The notes under the pieces: model-generated
The model's input: the letters and a program-made list of their open reading frames with translations, nothing else
The model's database searches: none
Told to the model about the DNA's origin: nothing
Shown here: in pieces, positions 1-10,700 of the stretch
Layout of the letters: every line of letters starts with the position of its first letter
Numbering within the stretch: the stretch's first letter is position 1
NCBI GenBank assembly: GCA_001598975.1
Contig: BBXU01000221.1
Span: 1 to 18,404 of the forward strand
Direction of reading: 5' to 3'
From: Parachlorella kessleri
Lineage: Eukaryota > Chlorophyta > Trebouxiophyceae > Chlorellales > Chlorellaceae
Length of the DNA stretch: 18,404 nucleotides
Translations under genes and position numbers: made by a program

Positions 1-1947
1 TGGGTGTTCCCTAGGGGAAAAAGGGGAAGGGTCAGGTGTCAGTGCCTAGTGCTTCACCTGCTGACGAAGCTCCTGGGGGCCTGGATTCCTTTTGCTGCTG
101 CCACGCCTTCAGGCTCTGCCGTGGCTAGGCAAACTGGCCCTTTTAGCCTTGCCCTTGGACTTGCGCTAGTCCCCGCCTGCTACCGGAGATGTTGACGCGC
201 GATGCTAGGAAATGTGATGCCACCACATGCTGAGTTGTGACAGAGTATGGTGCAGAATATTTGAGGCGCAAACATGGCCGCAGGTAGCACTTTACAATGG
301 CGTCCTGTTTCGTCATGCAGTCGGTACCTGGCCAACAAGTGCTCCATTGCGTCACGCATAGACTGCTTCATGGACATAGCTACCGATGCCTTTGGCCAGA
401 AGCTGCGGGAGCAGGTGAGGGGTCCTTTTGATGTTTTACCTGACACATGTGGTTGTGGACGGATGGCTACAGACTTGCCTCCTGGGCTGCCGCCGCCATG
501 CCTAATCAAGCAGTCTGAGGGTGCTTTTCCTTGGTGGGTGCACGGTACCTGATGTTCAGGTGGCTTTTCATGCAGTCTCGTTTTGCTCCCATAGACTGCT
601 CAATTTGATTGCTGCCGCATTCAAAGCATGGTATTTGGCGGTGACCGTGCCCTGAGATGTCTGCTTTCCCAGGTTGAGGAGCGGCTGCGGTTTTACGAGG
701 AGGGCGTGGCGCCCCGCAAGAACCTGGATGTCATGCATGAGGTGCTGGGCAGCCTCAAGGCTAAAGAGGGCGATGTGGCCGCGGCAGCAGCTGCACCTGA
801 CGCAGGTGGGCTGGCGTGGCATTGCGGTAAAAGTGTTAAATGTCACTCTCTGGTTTATTGATGGAAGCGGTTGAACTGCGAAGCCAGTCGGGATGCTGTG
901 TCAGGGTGTTGGCTTAGGGGCAAAAGGCATGGGCAGTGGGCTGGGGCGGTGCGCTGCAGTTAGTGGCTCAAATGCGAGTGTTTCAGACGTGCTAGTGGCA
1001 TGCTCAACGGTGGGCAGACGTGTTGTCGCCGCCTGTGGTTGGGAGATGAATATGACTGCTCACAGTGGGTGGATGCGGACTATGTATCCACTGGCGATGC
1101 AACTGGTGTCCAGTAGGGCGAGGCGGCAGGGCGGCCCTGTCCGCTTCTATCTGACTTTACTGTGGAGATGAAGGGGGGTTGCATTGGTGGAATTGTTTCA
1201 AGCAGCAGTGCTGCACTCTGGACACCGTCCCACCGTGGTGGTGTCGTGCGGAAGCAAGTGCTTCTGTTGATGTGTCACTCGCTACCGTCACCTGTGCAGA
1301 CGGCGGCGAGAAGAAGAAAAAGAAGAAGGACAAGAAGCGGAAGGCCGAGGGCGAGGAGCAGCAGCAACAGCAGGAGGCGGAGGTGCCGCCTGCAGCAGAA
1401 GGTGGGTTCCCATTGGGACGCTGCACCCCAGGGATAAGGGATAACTTGCTGCTGGGCGTTGTGTTGACTGTGGCGGTTGCTTAACCTGTGGGTCCCTCAG
1501 TGGCACATGGCAGTGAAGGTTAGCTGCAAGAGAACTGTCAGCTAGCGGCTGGCAGTGGTGGACGCCTCATGCATTGCTAGCCAAAGTAGCGACTGGTATG
1601 GGAGGGTCTGTAAGTGGATCCGGACTGATTCGCTGGTCGCCTGCCTGAGGGGTTGGCAGGCGCTTGCATGATGGCTTTCTGGGAAGGGGTGTTGATGTGG
1701 ATATCCTGGTGTGAAGCTCCAAAGCTGTAGGGGAACCCTCCACCTGCTGTGGGCTGAGTTGGACTGGCTGCTTTATGACACCATGGTGAATCCTTGGTGT
1801 AACCACCCATTCTTTTGCGGTTGTGGGAGTTATTGCAAGCAGAGGGTAGGTAGCTGTGAACTTACTGGCTGGATGCAAGGTATACATTGTATGCCTGCAG
1901 ACGGTGAGAAAAAGAAGAAAAAGAAGAAGAAGAAGAGTAAGGAGTGA
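1..1947 (+). CDS. NOP56: NOP56 box C/D snoRNP core protein, 3' part (5 exons)
   Basis: NOP56 is a nucleolar protein that, with NOP58, fibrillarin and the 15.5K/Snu13 protein, forms box C/D snoRNPs guiding rRNA 2'-O-methylation. Exons read as 1-35 (left end open), 321-414, 673-805, 1300-1401 and 1901-1947, with every junction GT-AG and in phase, giving 136 C-terminal residues. The Nop-domain signature is clear: [16 protein letters not shown] followed by [10 protein letters not shown], then [20 protein letters not shown] across the next junction. After it comes an Ala-rich linker and the lysine-rich KKE/D tail ([15 protein letters not shown], a Gln run, then [15 protein letters not shown] before TGA). 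The 35-base first piece reads GKRGRVS and fits the family's K-x-KGR-[IV]-S, but whether it starts at a CTAG acceptor at 11-14 or runs off the window is unresolved. The N-terminal part of the gene lies outside the window. NOP58 has a similar tail, but the [15 protein letters not shown] wording is typical of NOP56. Confidence 0.93.
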
Positions 1948-1977
1948 AGCTCACGGACAGCGCACACCACCCTGCCA

Positions 1978-1982
1978 TGTAA
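1978..1982 (+). terminator. Candidate TGTAA polyadenylation signal, NOP56 (proximal)
   Basis: TGTAA lies 31 bases after the NOP56 stop codon. It is the polyadenylation signal used by green algae. This is a short 3' UTR for such genes, so the second TGTAA at 2343-2347 is an equally good candidate. Confidence 0.35.
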
Positions 1983-2284
1983 CTGCTTGCCTGGCGGCTG
2001 GGCTGCCGGCTGCGAGTGAGGCCCAGCCGGCGCGGCCCCGCCCCTGCCTTTGTCCCAGCCATTTTGTAGAATAATGACTCTCTCGGTGAACGTGATGTTA
2101 TGGGTTCAGGTGCCGTATTGCCCTGTGGAGTCAGTGGTCAGAAGGGGTCGGCTTCAAGGCCCGCCTGGTGTTACCTTGCAGTCATGACACTAGTTGTACT
2201 TTTCCGCCCCTCCACCCTATAGCTTGTGCATTGGGCCTGACAAACACTAGACGCGCAGACCTTCCCATTCATCAGCAACAAGAT

Positions 2285-2289
2285 TTACA
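2285..2289 (-). terminator. Candidate TGTAA polyadenylation signal, DiT1
   Basis: TTACA on the plus strand reads TGTAA on the DiT1 strand, about 520 bases after the DiT1 stop. It is the only TGTAA I found between the stop and this point. Confidence 0.4.
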
Positions 2290-2810
2290 GCTATAGCCGA
2301 TGTGCTGGCTATCGTCGGGACATCATGCCAGTGAGATCCAATTGTAAAAGCTTTCCCAATCTTGCTGTGTACTGGGCAATTGACCTTTAAGCAGGGCTTA
2401 TCAGTCGAACAGTCTTATTCTTGCAGATGGACCCACATCCACACACCCAGCTTGCATGTCGGGTTCATACCTTGCTACCAATGCTGATTACCAGTCAAAT
2501 GTACTGAATGCTCAGGCGAGGTACTGCAAGCACTCCTTGTCACGCACAGCAGAAGCCACGAGAATGTACAAATACGGCAAGCGATCGGAGGCCAAGTCAT
2601 GCCACGTGCCAGTTTTTCCATCCCACAATTTTCACAATAGGAGCACTAGAAGCTTTATCACTGGAGGGAGTTACTCCTGCTCATCCCAACAACCACGCAA
2701 TGGTCACTGCCTCCATGGTTGCAGCCACTGATGCCCCCAGCAGCAGGCTGACCTTCGGGTGGAGGACTTCCCTCTTGCGAAAGAGTGTGCATGCCCATGG
2801 CTAGCCCCGC

Positions 2811-5800
2811 TTAGAAGAGGCCCAGCACCTTCCACCAGACGCTGCCGGTGGCTGCCCACAGCAGCAGGTTGATGGTTGCACAGAGCGCGCCGTACTTGAA
2901 TACCTCTGGCAGCGTTAGATACCCTGCAGGAGAGCCACGGTGGAACTGGCAAGGCTTCAGCAGGCAAGCCTCGCTGCACAAAGGCGTCCATAACCTACCA
3001 TATCAGTGTCCTCTGGCTGACTGCTGGCTGTCACAGTCAACAACTCAGCTTTGAATGAGGTCAAGGCTGCTAATAAGAAACGCAATCACTAGTACAAGCA
3101 TGAGTCAGCTATCTGACAGCTGCGCTCTGCCCAACTCGCTCAACCAGCTGTTCGACCATTTCCCCAAGCGCTCTATGCATCGTACCTGCACCATAGTAGA
3201 CCGCCGCCTGTCCAGAGCCAAAGTGGGTGATAGAGCCAAAGAGGTTGCTCATGAAGCCCAAGGAAAGCGCGGCGATGACAGCTGGCACGCCCGCAGTGAG
3301 CATCATGGCCAGGAAGGCAGCATAGAGGGCGCCCACATGGGCTGTCTGCAGGGAGCATGAACACACGAGCGGGTGGCACCCAGCCATCAGGCTGACAGTC
3401 AGCAGGCTGGCTTGATTGCTGGCAGGCAGCGCGGCACAGGAGAGGATGCTGGGCCCGCCTCCCCTGGCGACATCGAGCAAGCCAAAAACGGCCCACACCC
3501 AAGCACAGTATGCCCCAGATGGTCTCCACAGACAGCATCTGCATGTCTCCAAGGAGCCACCAGGGTGGCAGGGGAGGGAGGGATGCCCCACTGACCTGCG
3601 AGGCAAACATGTAGTGCAGTACAAAGTAGGCGCCATTCAGCAGGAAGAAGACCGGCTTCCAGCCCAGGTTGGCCGCCACTAGCTTGTTGCCGACCGCTGA
3701 GGCAAAGTGGCCGATCACCCCCAGGTTGTTCAGCTGGCCGGACATGCCCACAAGTACTGCACAAGGGGCGCAGGGAGGGGGCTCAAGTCAACTGCACAGT
3801 GGCCGGTCACTCTCCTAAGCTGCTCAGCTGGTCAGACAGGCTGAGGAGCACTGCACTGGACAGCACTGCAAGGCACACGGGTGGCCCTGATGGATTCATG
3901 ACCATGCGAATGTGGCGCGCCAGAGCAGGCATGTTAAGCTACATAACAGCAGGAGAAGGATGCTTCAACCCAGGTAGGGCCCTCGCCACCTGGGCTACCT
4001 GCCCATGCATGCGCTGCCTACATACTCATTCAACCAATCGCGGCAGGTCACTTCATCTAGCAACACGCCCTATGGTGGCCCACTTCCTCACGCATGCCTT
4101 GCCTGCAAACCAGAAGAGGGTGTCCCAGGCTGCAGGGTATTGAAGGCACTCTTTCCAGTGCAGCACGCCCGTCAGCAGCAGCACACAAAGGCCCATCATA
4201 GCCGTCACCACCGCGCTAATGCCCAGCGCATCACCACACACCTGCAATGCCATGAGGACATGACACTGAGCTTGACACGGAGCGCTTGACAGCGAAGTTC
4301 AGGCTGAGGTCTGTGTACATGTTACAGAATGATATTGGCGGAGGAAGCAATACACAGCAAGGCCACAGCAGCCAAGTACCCTACTCCATTTTCCGCAGAA
4401 ACTGATCGCCTTTGAGGTTGTCAGTCACAGAAAGGCTGACCAAACCGCTGACAAAAAAGAATGCCAGCTTGCCTTGTCAACTTGCCCAGGGGGCCCAGAC
4501 AGATTCCCTCGGCTCTATCATAAAACTCACCCAGAGCAGCACGGCGCAGCCCATCGTGCCCAGCATGATCTTCTCATCGCGTGACATGGGTCCCATATTC
4601 TGCAGTCGCTCGCTGGCCAGCTGCACAACGAGGCAAAAGCTTAACCTCACCGACTGAGGTGTTGCACACATCACTTCGCACACATGGAATGTGCCAGCAG
4701 GGCCGCATTGCAGCTTCGCTAGAGCTTAAACTGCCCCAGCCAGCAGCAAAACAGTCGCTGCCCATGGCTCCTGGCCTTCCAGTCAAAGGTATTACCTTGG
4801 GTGCCTCTGGGGTGTCCGTAATTGTTGGCGGGAAGAGCTTATACAACAGCAGAGGCGTCAGCAGCAGGCCGAACACCGCGGGCACCACAGCCACCTGCAG
4901 GAGGTGTACGCCGTGTCATGCCACTTCCGATGTTGTAAAGAATGTAGTGCAACCCAGCACAGCACACACAGGGACCCTCTGGGGGACAATGTGATGATTG
5001 CACTCCACGCAGCAGCACCCCCGTACAAAGCCGGCGCTTCCAGACGGCATGCTAGGTGTTTCGTACCTCCGCGCACAGCAAGCCCAATACTTCTACTTTA
5101 GCAGGCCTCATGCTTAAACACACTGGCAACAGGGCAAGCCAAGAAGGGCACATACTTCTGTGTACTTCAAGCAGTACCTTAGTTATCATGAGCACCCCAG
5201 CCAGCCTAGCCTGCCGCTAAGGACTAAAAACCGCCAACACATTGCAGCAGCACACCGCCGCGACCGGCAAGCCGCGCCAGAGGACCTTGCAGACCCACCT
5301 TAAACCATGTAATCCAGGCGGAGCCGATGGTCACGCCAAGCTCGCCAGCCAGCTTCATGCACAGCAGGTTCTGCGCTGCCGCCGTCAGAAACATGGCGCT
5401 GCTGTTGACAGAGCCCTGGAACTGGGTCTGCACCAGGTAGGCGCCCAGCTTCTTGCGGGACTCGTCATCTGCGCAACAGGCCAAAAGGTGGGGAGTCTAA
5501 ACCTAGGGGCGGAACCTAGCAGCTAGAGGGCAGTCTGCCTGGAGCAGAAGCGGACCCGCCTACACCTCTCTCAGGCTGCAAGGATAACAGGCGAACATAC
5601 CCAGGCGAACATACCCAGGTCATGCCCCTGGTAGCAAGGCACTGGCCCACAGCACCCAGGCAACTCAGGTTTAGCATACGGTCTCCCACCAGGGTTCCCT
5701 GCCTTGCTTGCCACTGCTACCCTGCACCAGCCCGTGCCTGATACCTGATACCGCGCCAGGCTGAACTCACTGGGCTTGCTGCCAGCACTGATGGACAGAG

Positions 5801-7426
5801 AGCTGATGATGGGCATGAAGATGCCGCCAGCCCTTGCCGTGGTTGAGGGCATGGCGGGGGCGATGAGTGCCTCAGCCACTGACAGCCCGTAAGCCAGGCC
5901 GAGAGTGCTCTTGCCAAAGAGCTTCACAAAGATGGTGGCCACCCGCTCCCCAAGCCCTGTCTTCTCAAAGCCCTGCAGGGGATGACAGCAATGACAGTGA
6001 TGGGCTCGTATAACCACTGTGGCAGATTTGTACTACCATTCTGGCGAGTTTGCAGCAAACAGAAAAGCTGCAGAGCAGGCCGACAGAACCTCGCCAAAGC
6101 TGGTGAAGGGTTGCTATGCCAACACCAACAGTGACGCAGCACCCTTTCATGGCCTACAGGTTGGGGGCTGCTTGTCCCGTACGATGCAAGCATGCTTCGG
6201 AGCTAGCAACGTGCCAGAGTGGGCTGGCACACTCCCACTGCCCACCTCGCACCACCCACACCCCAGGCACTACCAGCTCGCACCCTGGCAAAGAAGAAGG
6301 ACACCACAATGAGCCAGATGACGTCATTGGTGAAGGCTGTGAAGGCAGCTGCAAAGGTAAGCGTCTTCGTGGCCACGGCCGTGGTGACAGCTAGGAACGC
6401 CCATGCGCCCACTGGAAGCGGCTCCAGCACGAGCCCTGCAGTCAGGGTGAAGCCCAGGCGGGGTACGCAGGCAATATGACACGCGTTCGAGACGCCTGTC
6501 CCGGCAGCGGTGGGATGCCGGGACATCCCACCGATCCTGTATGGCTACAGCATGCTGTAGCTGTCCCTGCTCGCCAACCCTAACAAACACTAGTGAACAC
6601 GCATGCCAGTGGTCAGGCTTGCTGCGCCTCGACCTCCGCTGAAAACAAACAAGGCGCCACACAAGAGGCACCTAATCCGCGCACCCACAAGGTGGTGCTA
6701 CCCAGGTTACCCACCTGCAATTGTGGACACGAAGATGCTGAGCAGCGTCCAAGCCTGCATGGTGACACCTGCTGGTGCGGGAACCAGGAAACGAAGGGCC
6801 AGGCCCAGGGAAACCGAGAGCAGCAGCGGCACGCCTTTGGCGCCCTGCAGGGGCGATGCAGGAAACATTCCTTCATTGTCTTGGCCTTGACTCCTGCACG
6901 CTATGGCTCGGAGTGGAAGATACTGACAGCTGCCACCGTGTTCCAGAGGTGCACTTAGCACTGGGAGCTAGATTAACAGGGCAGACCTTCGGCGGCAACC
7001 CACCGGCCAGGCTGGTGACGCAGGCTGCGGCGCTGGTGCACTCAAATCGGCTGTGGCTGCAGCGGAAGATAACACCACACTGGCATGGTGGTGCCGCCTA
7101 CGAAGGCCGGACCGTTGCTGGGCAAGCAGAGCACTGCTTGGCCTGCAAGCGCACAAAGTGCAAAAGCCGTGCTGCTGGAATTGAAGGTCAGCAGAGATTT
7201 GGTAGAACCTTCTTCAACAGTGCAAGAACACGACTGCCAGTTGCTCTGGGCAATATAACTGAGTAGTAACCACTTGCATGCAGGGCACTAGCGCCCACCT
7301 AGGTGGCAGCAGTGGCCGCAGCAGAGGACCACGCTGGCTGCATGCTGAGCTAGCAGCCTGCCTGCAATCCTGGGCGCACAGGGATGCCCCGCAGAGCAGC
7401 CTCATGCTGGCTTTGCCAGCGAGCAT
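2811..7426 (-). CDS. DIT1: Plastid 2-oxoglutarate/malate translocator (DiT1, DASS family), 12 exons
   Basis: In plants this inner-envelope antiporter exchanges stromal malate for cytosolic 2-oxoglutarate, supplying carbon skeletons to GS/GOGAT and photorespiratory ammonia recovery. Exons (minus strand, 5'->3'): 7426-7299, 7142-7004, 6844-6715, 6435-6284, 5972-5771, 5468-5299, 4894-4796, 4620-4531, 4241-4103, 3756-3596, 3345-3186, 2923-2811. They sum to 1683 nt (560 aa plus stop) with every phase matching; plant DiT1 is about 570 aa. Residues 1 to about 88 form an Arg/Ser/Ala-rich transit peptide ending in a Pro/Ala linker. The rest is polytopic: PLPVGAWAFL, FTNDVIWLIVVSFFFARGF (exons 4-5), EALIAPAMPSTTARAGG (about 217-233), NSSAM (272-276), TDTPEAPK (end of exon 7), NMGPMSRDEKIM, AWDTLFWFAVLVGMSGQL, SNLFGSITHFGSGQAAVYYG and the terminal WWKVLGLF. 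These are DiT1 hallmarks. A close DASS paralogue (DiT2, glutamate/malate) cannot be fully excluded. A second in-frame ATG at 7405 could also serve as start. Intron 9 has a GC donor. Confidence 0.95.
3757..4102 (-). other. GC-AG intron (DiT1 intron 9)
   Basis: The donor reads TTTGCAG|GCAAGG and the acceptor TTGTGCAG|TACTTG. Joining here restores FWFA-VLVGMSGQL, exactly the family sequence. The nearest GT donor (GTGAGG, about 12 bases further) would shift the frame and add foreign residues. The GC donor is therefore forced by both phase and similarity. Confidence 0.85.
5589..5616. repeat. Two-copy 14-bp tandem duplication in DiT1 intron 5
   Basis: The 14-mer AGGCGAACATACCC occurs twice head to tail, followed by a partial third start (AGG). 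It is a short local duplication within an intron, and no function is suggested. Confidence 0.8.
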
Positions 7427-7731
7427 GGGGTCAATCCGTAGGCCGCACTCTTGACTACGGAATGCCAGTTTATAATCAAATCGTCGTCAATTGAAACCAG
7501 ATCGCTTGTCTAGTGTATCATATGCGAACTTGCCAACGAGGCGGGAGGTGTTAGCAGGACTGGCACAGATCAGAGTGCTCAATCAATCTTAAGCTGTACT
7601 TTGAGTACAACCTGCTAATATTTCACTGAAACAAGTCTGTGTCCAGTGCTGGACAAGCAGGATTGAGTTCTTTCGTGTTTGCATCTACAGTAAGCAACAC
7701 AGGAAGGCCTCTTTGCCCCGAACAAACTATT
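7427..7731. promoter_or_regulatory. Shared divergent promoter region, DiT1 / VTE6-like
   Basis: These 305 bases separate the two start codons, so both promoters and 5' UTRs must lie here or overlap the genes. The region is more AT-rich than its surroundings. A TATAAT-like block (TATAATCAAATCG, from 7471) lies about 45 bases upstream of the DiT1 ATG, read from that gene. An AT-rich CTGCTAATATTTCAC near 7612-7626 lies on the VTE6 side. No transcription start can be fixed from sequence alone. Confidence 0.55.
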
Positions 7732-10700
7732 ATGGCAGTATTTCTATCCTTCCATGCACAAAATGCAAGTGGATCAATCAAGTGCAGTCGAAAACCTGGC
7801 AAGCAGGTGAGGTGCACCCTCTGAAGGCTTGGAATGCCAGTGTGCCCAGTACCGAGGGCACCAGTTTAGTAAGGGGTACCTGTGTGGTATCTTTTCTCCT
7901 ACAGGCGGCAACTGGGCAACTGCGGCGCCCTTGTGTCAAGCAGAGGCCAGCCACTGTCGGTGCTGCAGCAGTTGGACCAGATGTCACGGGTTCTCCCGGT
8001 GACGATGCAGGCCAACAAGGGCCTCCCCCCTCACCTGCAGGCCAGGTGTACTTAACATTTACCTCTGTCTAGACTAGTCTGAAAGCAAAACGCCACCTGG
8101 CGTTGCCGGCATGACCCTACTAACGAGAATGGTGCCCTGCCTCTAACCATTGTTCCAGGTCTGTTCTGTACCATACGCACCACCATACTACAGGTCGCTG
8201 ATGCATTCCAGAGCTTCCATGTTGTGGCTCCACTTGGTAGGTACCTGTAGGCGGCCGTCATCGGTTGTTCATCCGACCCGTCCTCCTCAACAGGTGCAGG
8301 CAGTGGCACCCGAGGTGCTTGAAGCTCTCCAACGGGTGCAGGAGGCTGTAGTGGAGGCAGAGCAGACCCTGGAGAAGCTGGAATCGCTGCCAAGCGCCAG
8401 GGAGCCGACGCAGGCAAGGGCGGCTGTGAATGTTGGGCGATGTGATGAGGCCCGAGCTTCTTAAGCAGCAGGGCTCACATGGACTGCATGCATTGCTCAG
8501 CCGTTCCCGGACACCCAATGCCCGTTGTTTGCAAGATAAGAAGTGTTCGGCCGACCAGGGTTGCTGCCCAGTCTTTTGGAGTGCATTGTGTGAGCTGGTA
8601 TTGTGGCAGCCTATGCTCGTATGTTAAGTGGCTAAGTGGCGTTGTGCTGCAACTGCTCTGCAGTGGGACGCATTATTAGAAGCAGCCAAGCCGCTGCTTC
8701 AAGCTCTGGCGCTCGCAGCAGCGGGTATCCTGACCCACTCCTTTGGCAGGGCTACTCAAGTAGGAGGTAGCCTGGTACTGGGCTTGGCCCTGGGGCTTGC
8801 TGGCTACAGGAGAGGCTCCCTAGCACCTTCAGGTCTGCCATGGTTCTCACACAGAAGCTCCCCACCCTTTCTATCATCTGCAGCCTTTTAGGCGATGTTA
8901 AGTTGTGAAATAGGTGAATGCAGGGCTGGGACATGCAAGGGTCCCTTCGGCTGACTTGTGTTGCATGGGCACGTGCCCCACGTTTCAACTGAACCAGGAG
9001 AGAATAGCTGTAATACTTCCCCACATTGTATTGGCTGCGTGTATCGGGGACCACAGACTTCCACAGACTTATGCACTGCCTCACGCTCTGACCAAAATGA
9101 CCACATCTATTCCAAGCCAGGATCTGTGTCTCGATAGTTGGGTGAGTCCATAAGCCATCCCCATGACCCCTGCAGGTGCCTTGGCTGCGGCAGCCGTGGG
9201 CTGGGGCACGCTGGGGTCCTCGTTCAGGGCAGGGCTCACCCTCCTGACTTTCTTCTTCACCTCCTCCAAGCTGACTCAACTTGGTGATGAGCAGAAGGCT
9301 GTGGAGGAGGAGCATAAAGCAGGGGGACAGAGGGATTGGAAGCAGGTGCCCTGGGCAGGGAGCGAGGCTGGTGCTTTGGTGCTGTATTGCCAGGGTTAGG
9401 AGGCTGGTCGTGGTGGTGGTGGTGGGGTGGGGTTGGGTGGGGTGGGGGGTGAGCGCAGCCGTCAGGGATTTTCAAAGCCCAGATCCTGCAGTAACAAAAC
9501 TGGGATACTGACAACTAGGTATTACGGCGTGGCAGCCGAGATCTAGGCTCTTGCGCTTCGTGTGTGGGGAGGAGGGCGCGTCACTATGGGGGCATCTCAT
9601 CTGTCCTGTTCACAAGTGGTTGGCCTTTGCTGCCTCCGCCCTGGGTGAACGTGCCCTGCAGCTAATGCCCTGCGCGCAGGTTGTCTGCAACGCCTTGGTG
9701 CCCACCATTCTGAGTGTCCTGGCAGCCCGTCACACAGGCGCCGCAGATGTGCCGTTGGGGGTGGGCGCATCAGGGCGGCTTGTCACTGGACTGCTGGGGG
9801 GATTCCTTGGGTGCGTGGGCTGGCTGTGCGGGTCAGCCGGTCCAAGCCTGGTCTGTGGAGGACCTTTGATTTGCCATGCTCCCTGCTAGCTTTTGGGAAG
9901 TGCTCCCTAATAGCTCTGCCAAAGGGATTGCGCCATCTAGTGTGTCAACTTAACTTTACACACTATATGGCAAACGACGCTGCAGCGGTGGCTCAGGATA
10001 CATTTATTTGCAAGCTTGAGTACTCTCTGGTCAAGAATCTATCTGTTACAGACGTGTTGTATAGGTTCTCCCTGGGACAACCCAGCTCGGCAAGTGATTC
10101 CCCCTTATGCCTCTCATCTGTAGCTGGGCCACCTCCTTGCGCTGACAAGCTTGCTGCCCTCCCGCGCATGCAGCTATCATGCCTGCTGCTGCGGCGACAC
10201 GTGGGCCTCAGAGCTTGGCCAGCTCAGCACTGAGGAGCCGCGGCTGATCACCACGTTGCGGCCAGTGCGGAAGGGCACGAATGGGGGAGTGACCCTCGTG
10301 GGCCTGGGTGCCAGCTTGGCAGGCGGGCTGTGCATGGGCCTGACCTTCTTCCTTGCAGCAGTGGTGTCGCCCACGGGGCCGGGGCGGGCAGTAGCGCTGC
10401 AGCAGTGGCGTCTGGTGCCACTAGGTGGGTGGACGGTGGGGTGTGGGGCTAACCGTCGGCCTTTGCAGCTGTACGATCTCTCTCGAGGCCCAGAACCGGA
10501 GCTGTGCTGCCGCGATGCCTGCTGGATAGTGGGACTGCTTTTACATGTACCAACCTGTATCTTGGTTCAATTTCGGTCTTTTTACAAGCCGAGGGGCTTG
10601 TAAGGCAGCACATGTGTGCGGGTGGAGGATGTGGCTTCTATTAACAGCACAATGTGTGTTACTTGCTTGCATGGCACGCTTGATAACCTTCGCTGTCATA

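Larger units (their letters stand above)
1948..2810. other. Convergent intergenic/3' UTR region between NOP56 and DiT1
   Basis: No believable coding exon is seen on either strand. The stretch should hold the 3' UTRs of two converging genes. It carries TGTAA on the plus strand at 1978-1982 and 2343-2347, and TTACA (TGTAA on the minus strand) at 2285-2289. If the distal signals are used, the two transcripts overlap tail to tail by roughly 60 bases or more. Open frames at 2456-2804 lack splice-consistent homology and look like chance. Confidence 0.6.

Noticed and set aside
36..1900. Intron-hosted box C/D snoRNAs in NOP56 introns, as in vertebrates
   Set aside because: Several TGATG-like and CTGA words occur (for example near 430 and 1670), but none pairs a proper RTGATGA box and CTGA box with terminal complementarity.
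2456..2804. Plus-strand open frames downstream of NOP56
   Set aside because: No recognisable domain, and they lie in the predicted 3' UTR region between two converging genes.
7907..8045. Alternative high-GC3 frame of VTE6-like exon 2 ([20 protein letters not shown])
   Set aside because: Codon use looks coding, but it needs the 8194 segment to re-enter frame at exon 3 and has no link to an ATG. It was kept only as a competing model.
8194..8240. Extra exon between VTE6-like exons 2 and 3, reading [15 protein letters not shown] after a CTACAG acceptor
   Set aside because: With either donor it is 43 or 47 nt long and breaks the frame into exon 3, whose other two frames hit stops. It joins only if exon 2 is read in another frame.
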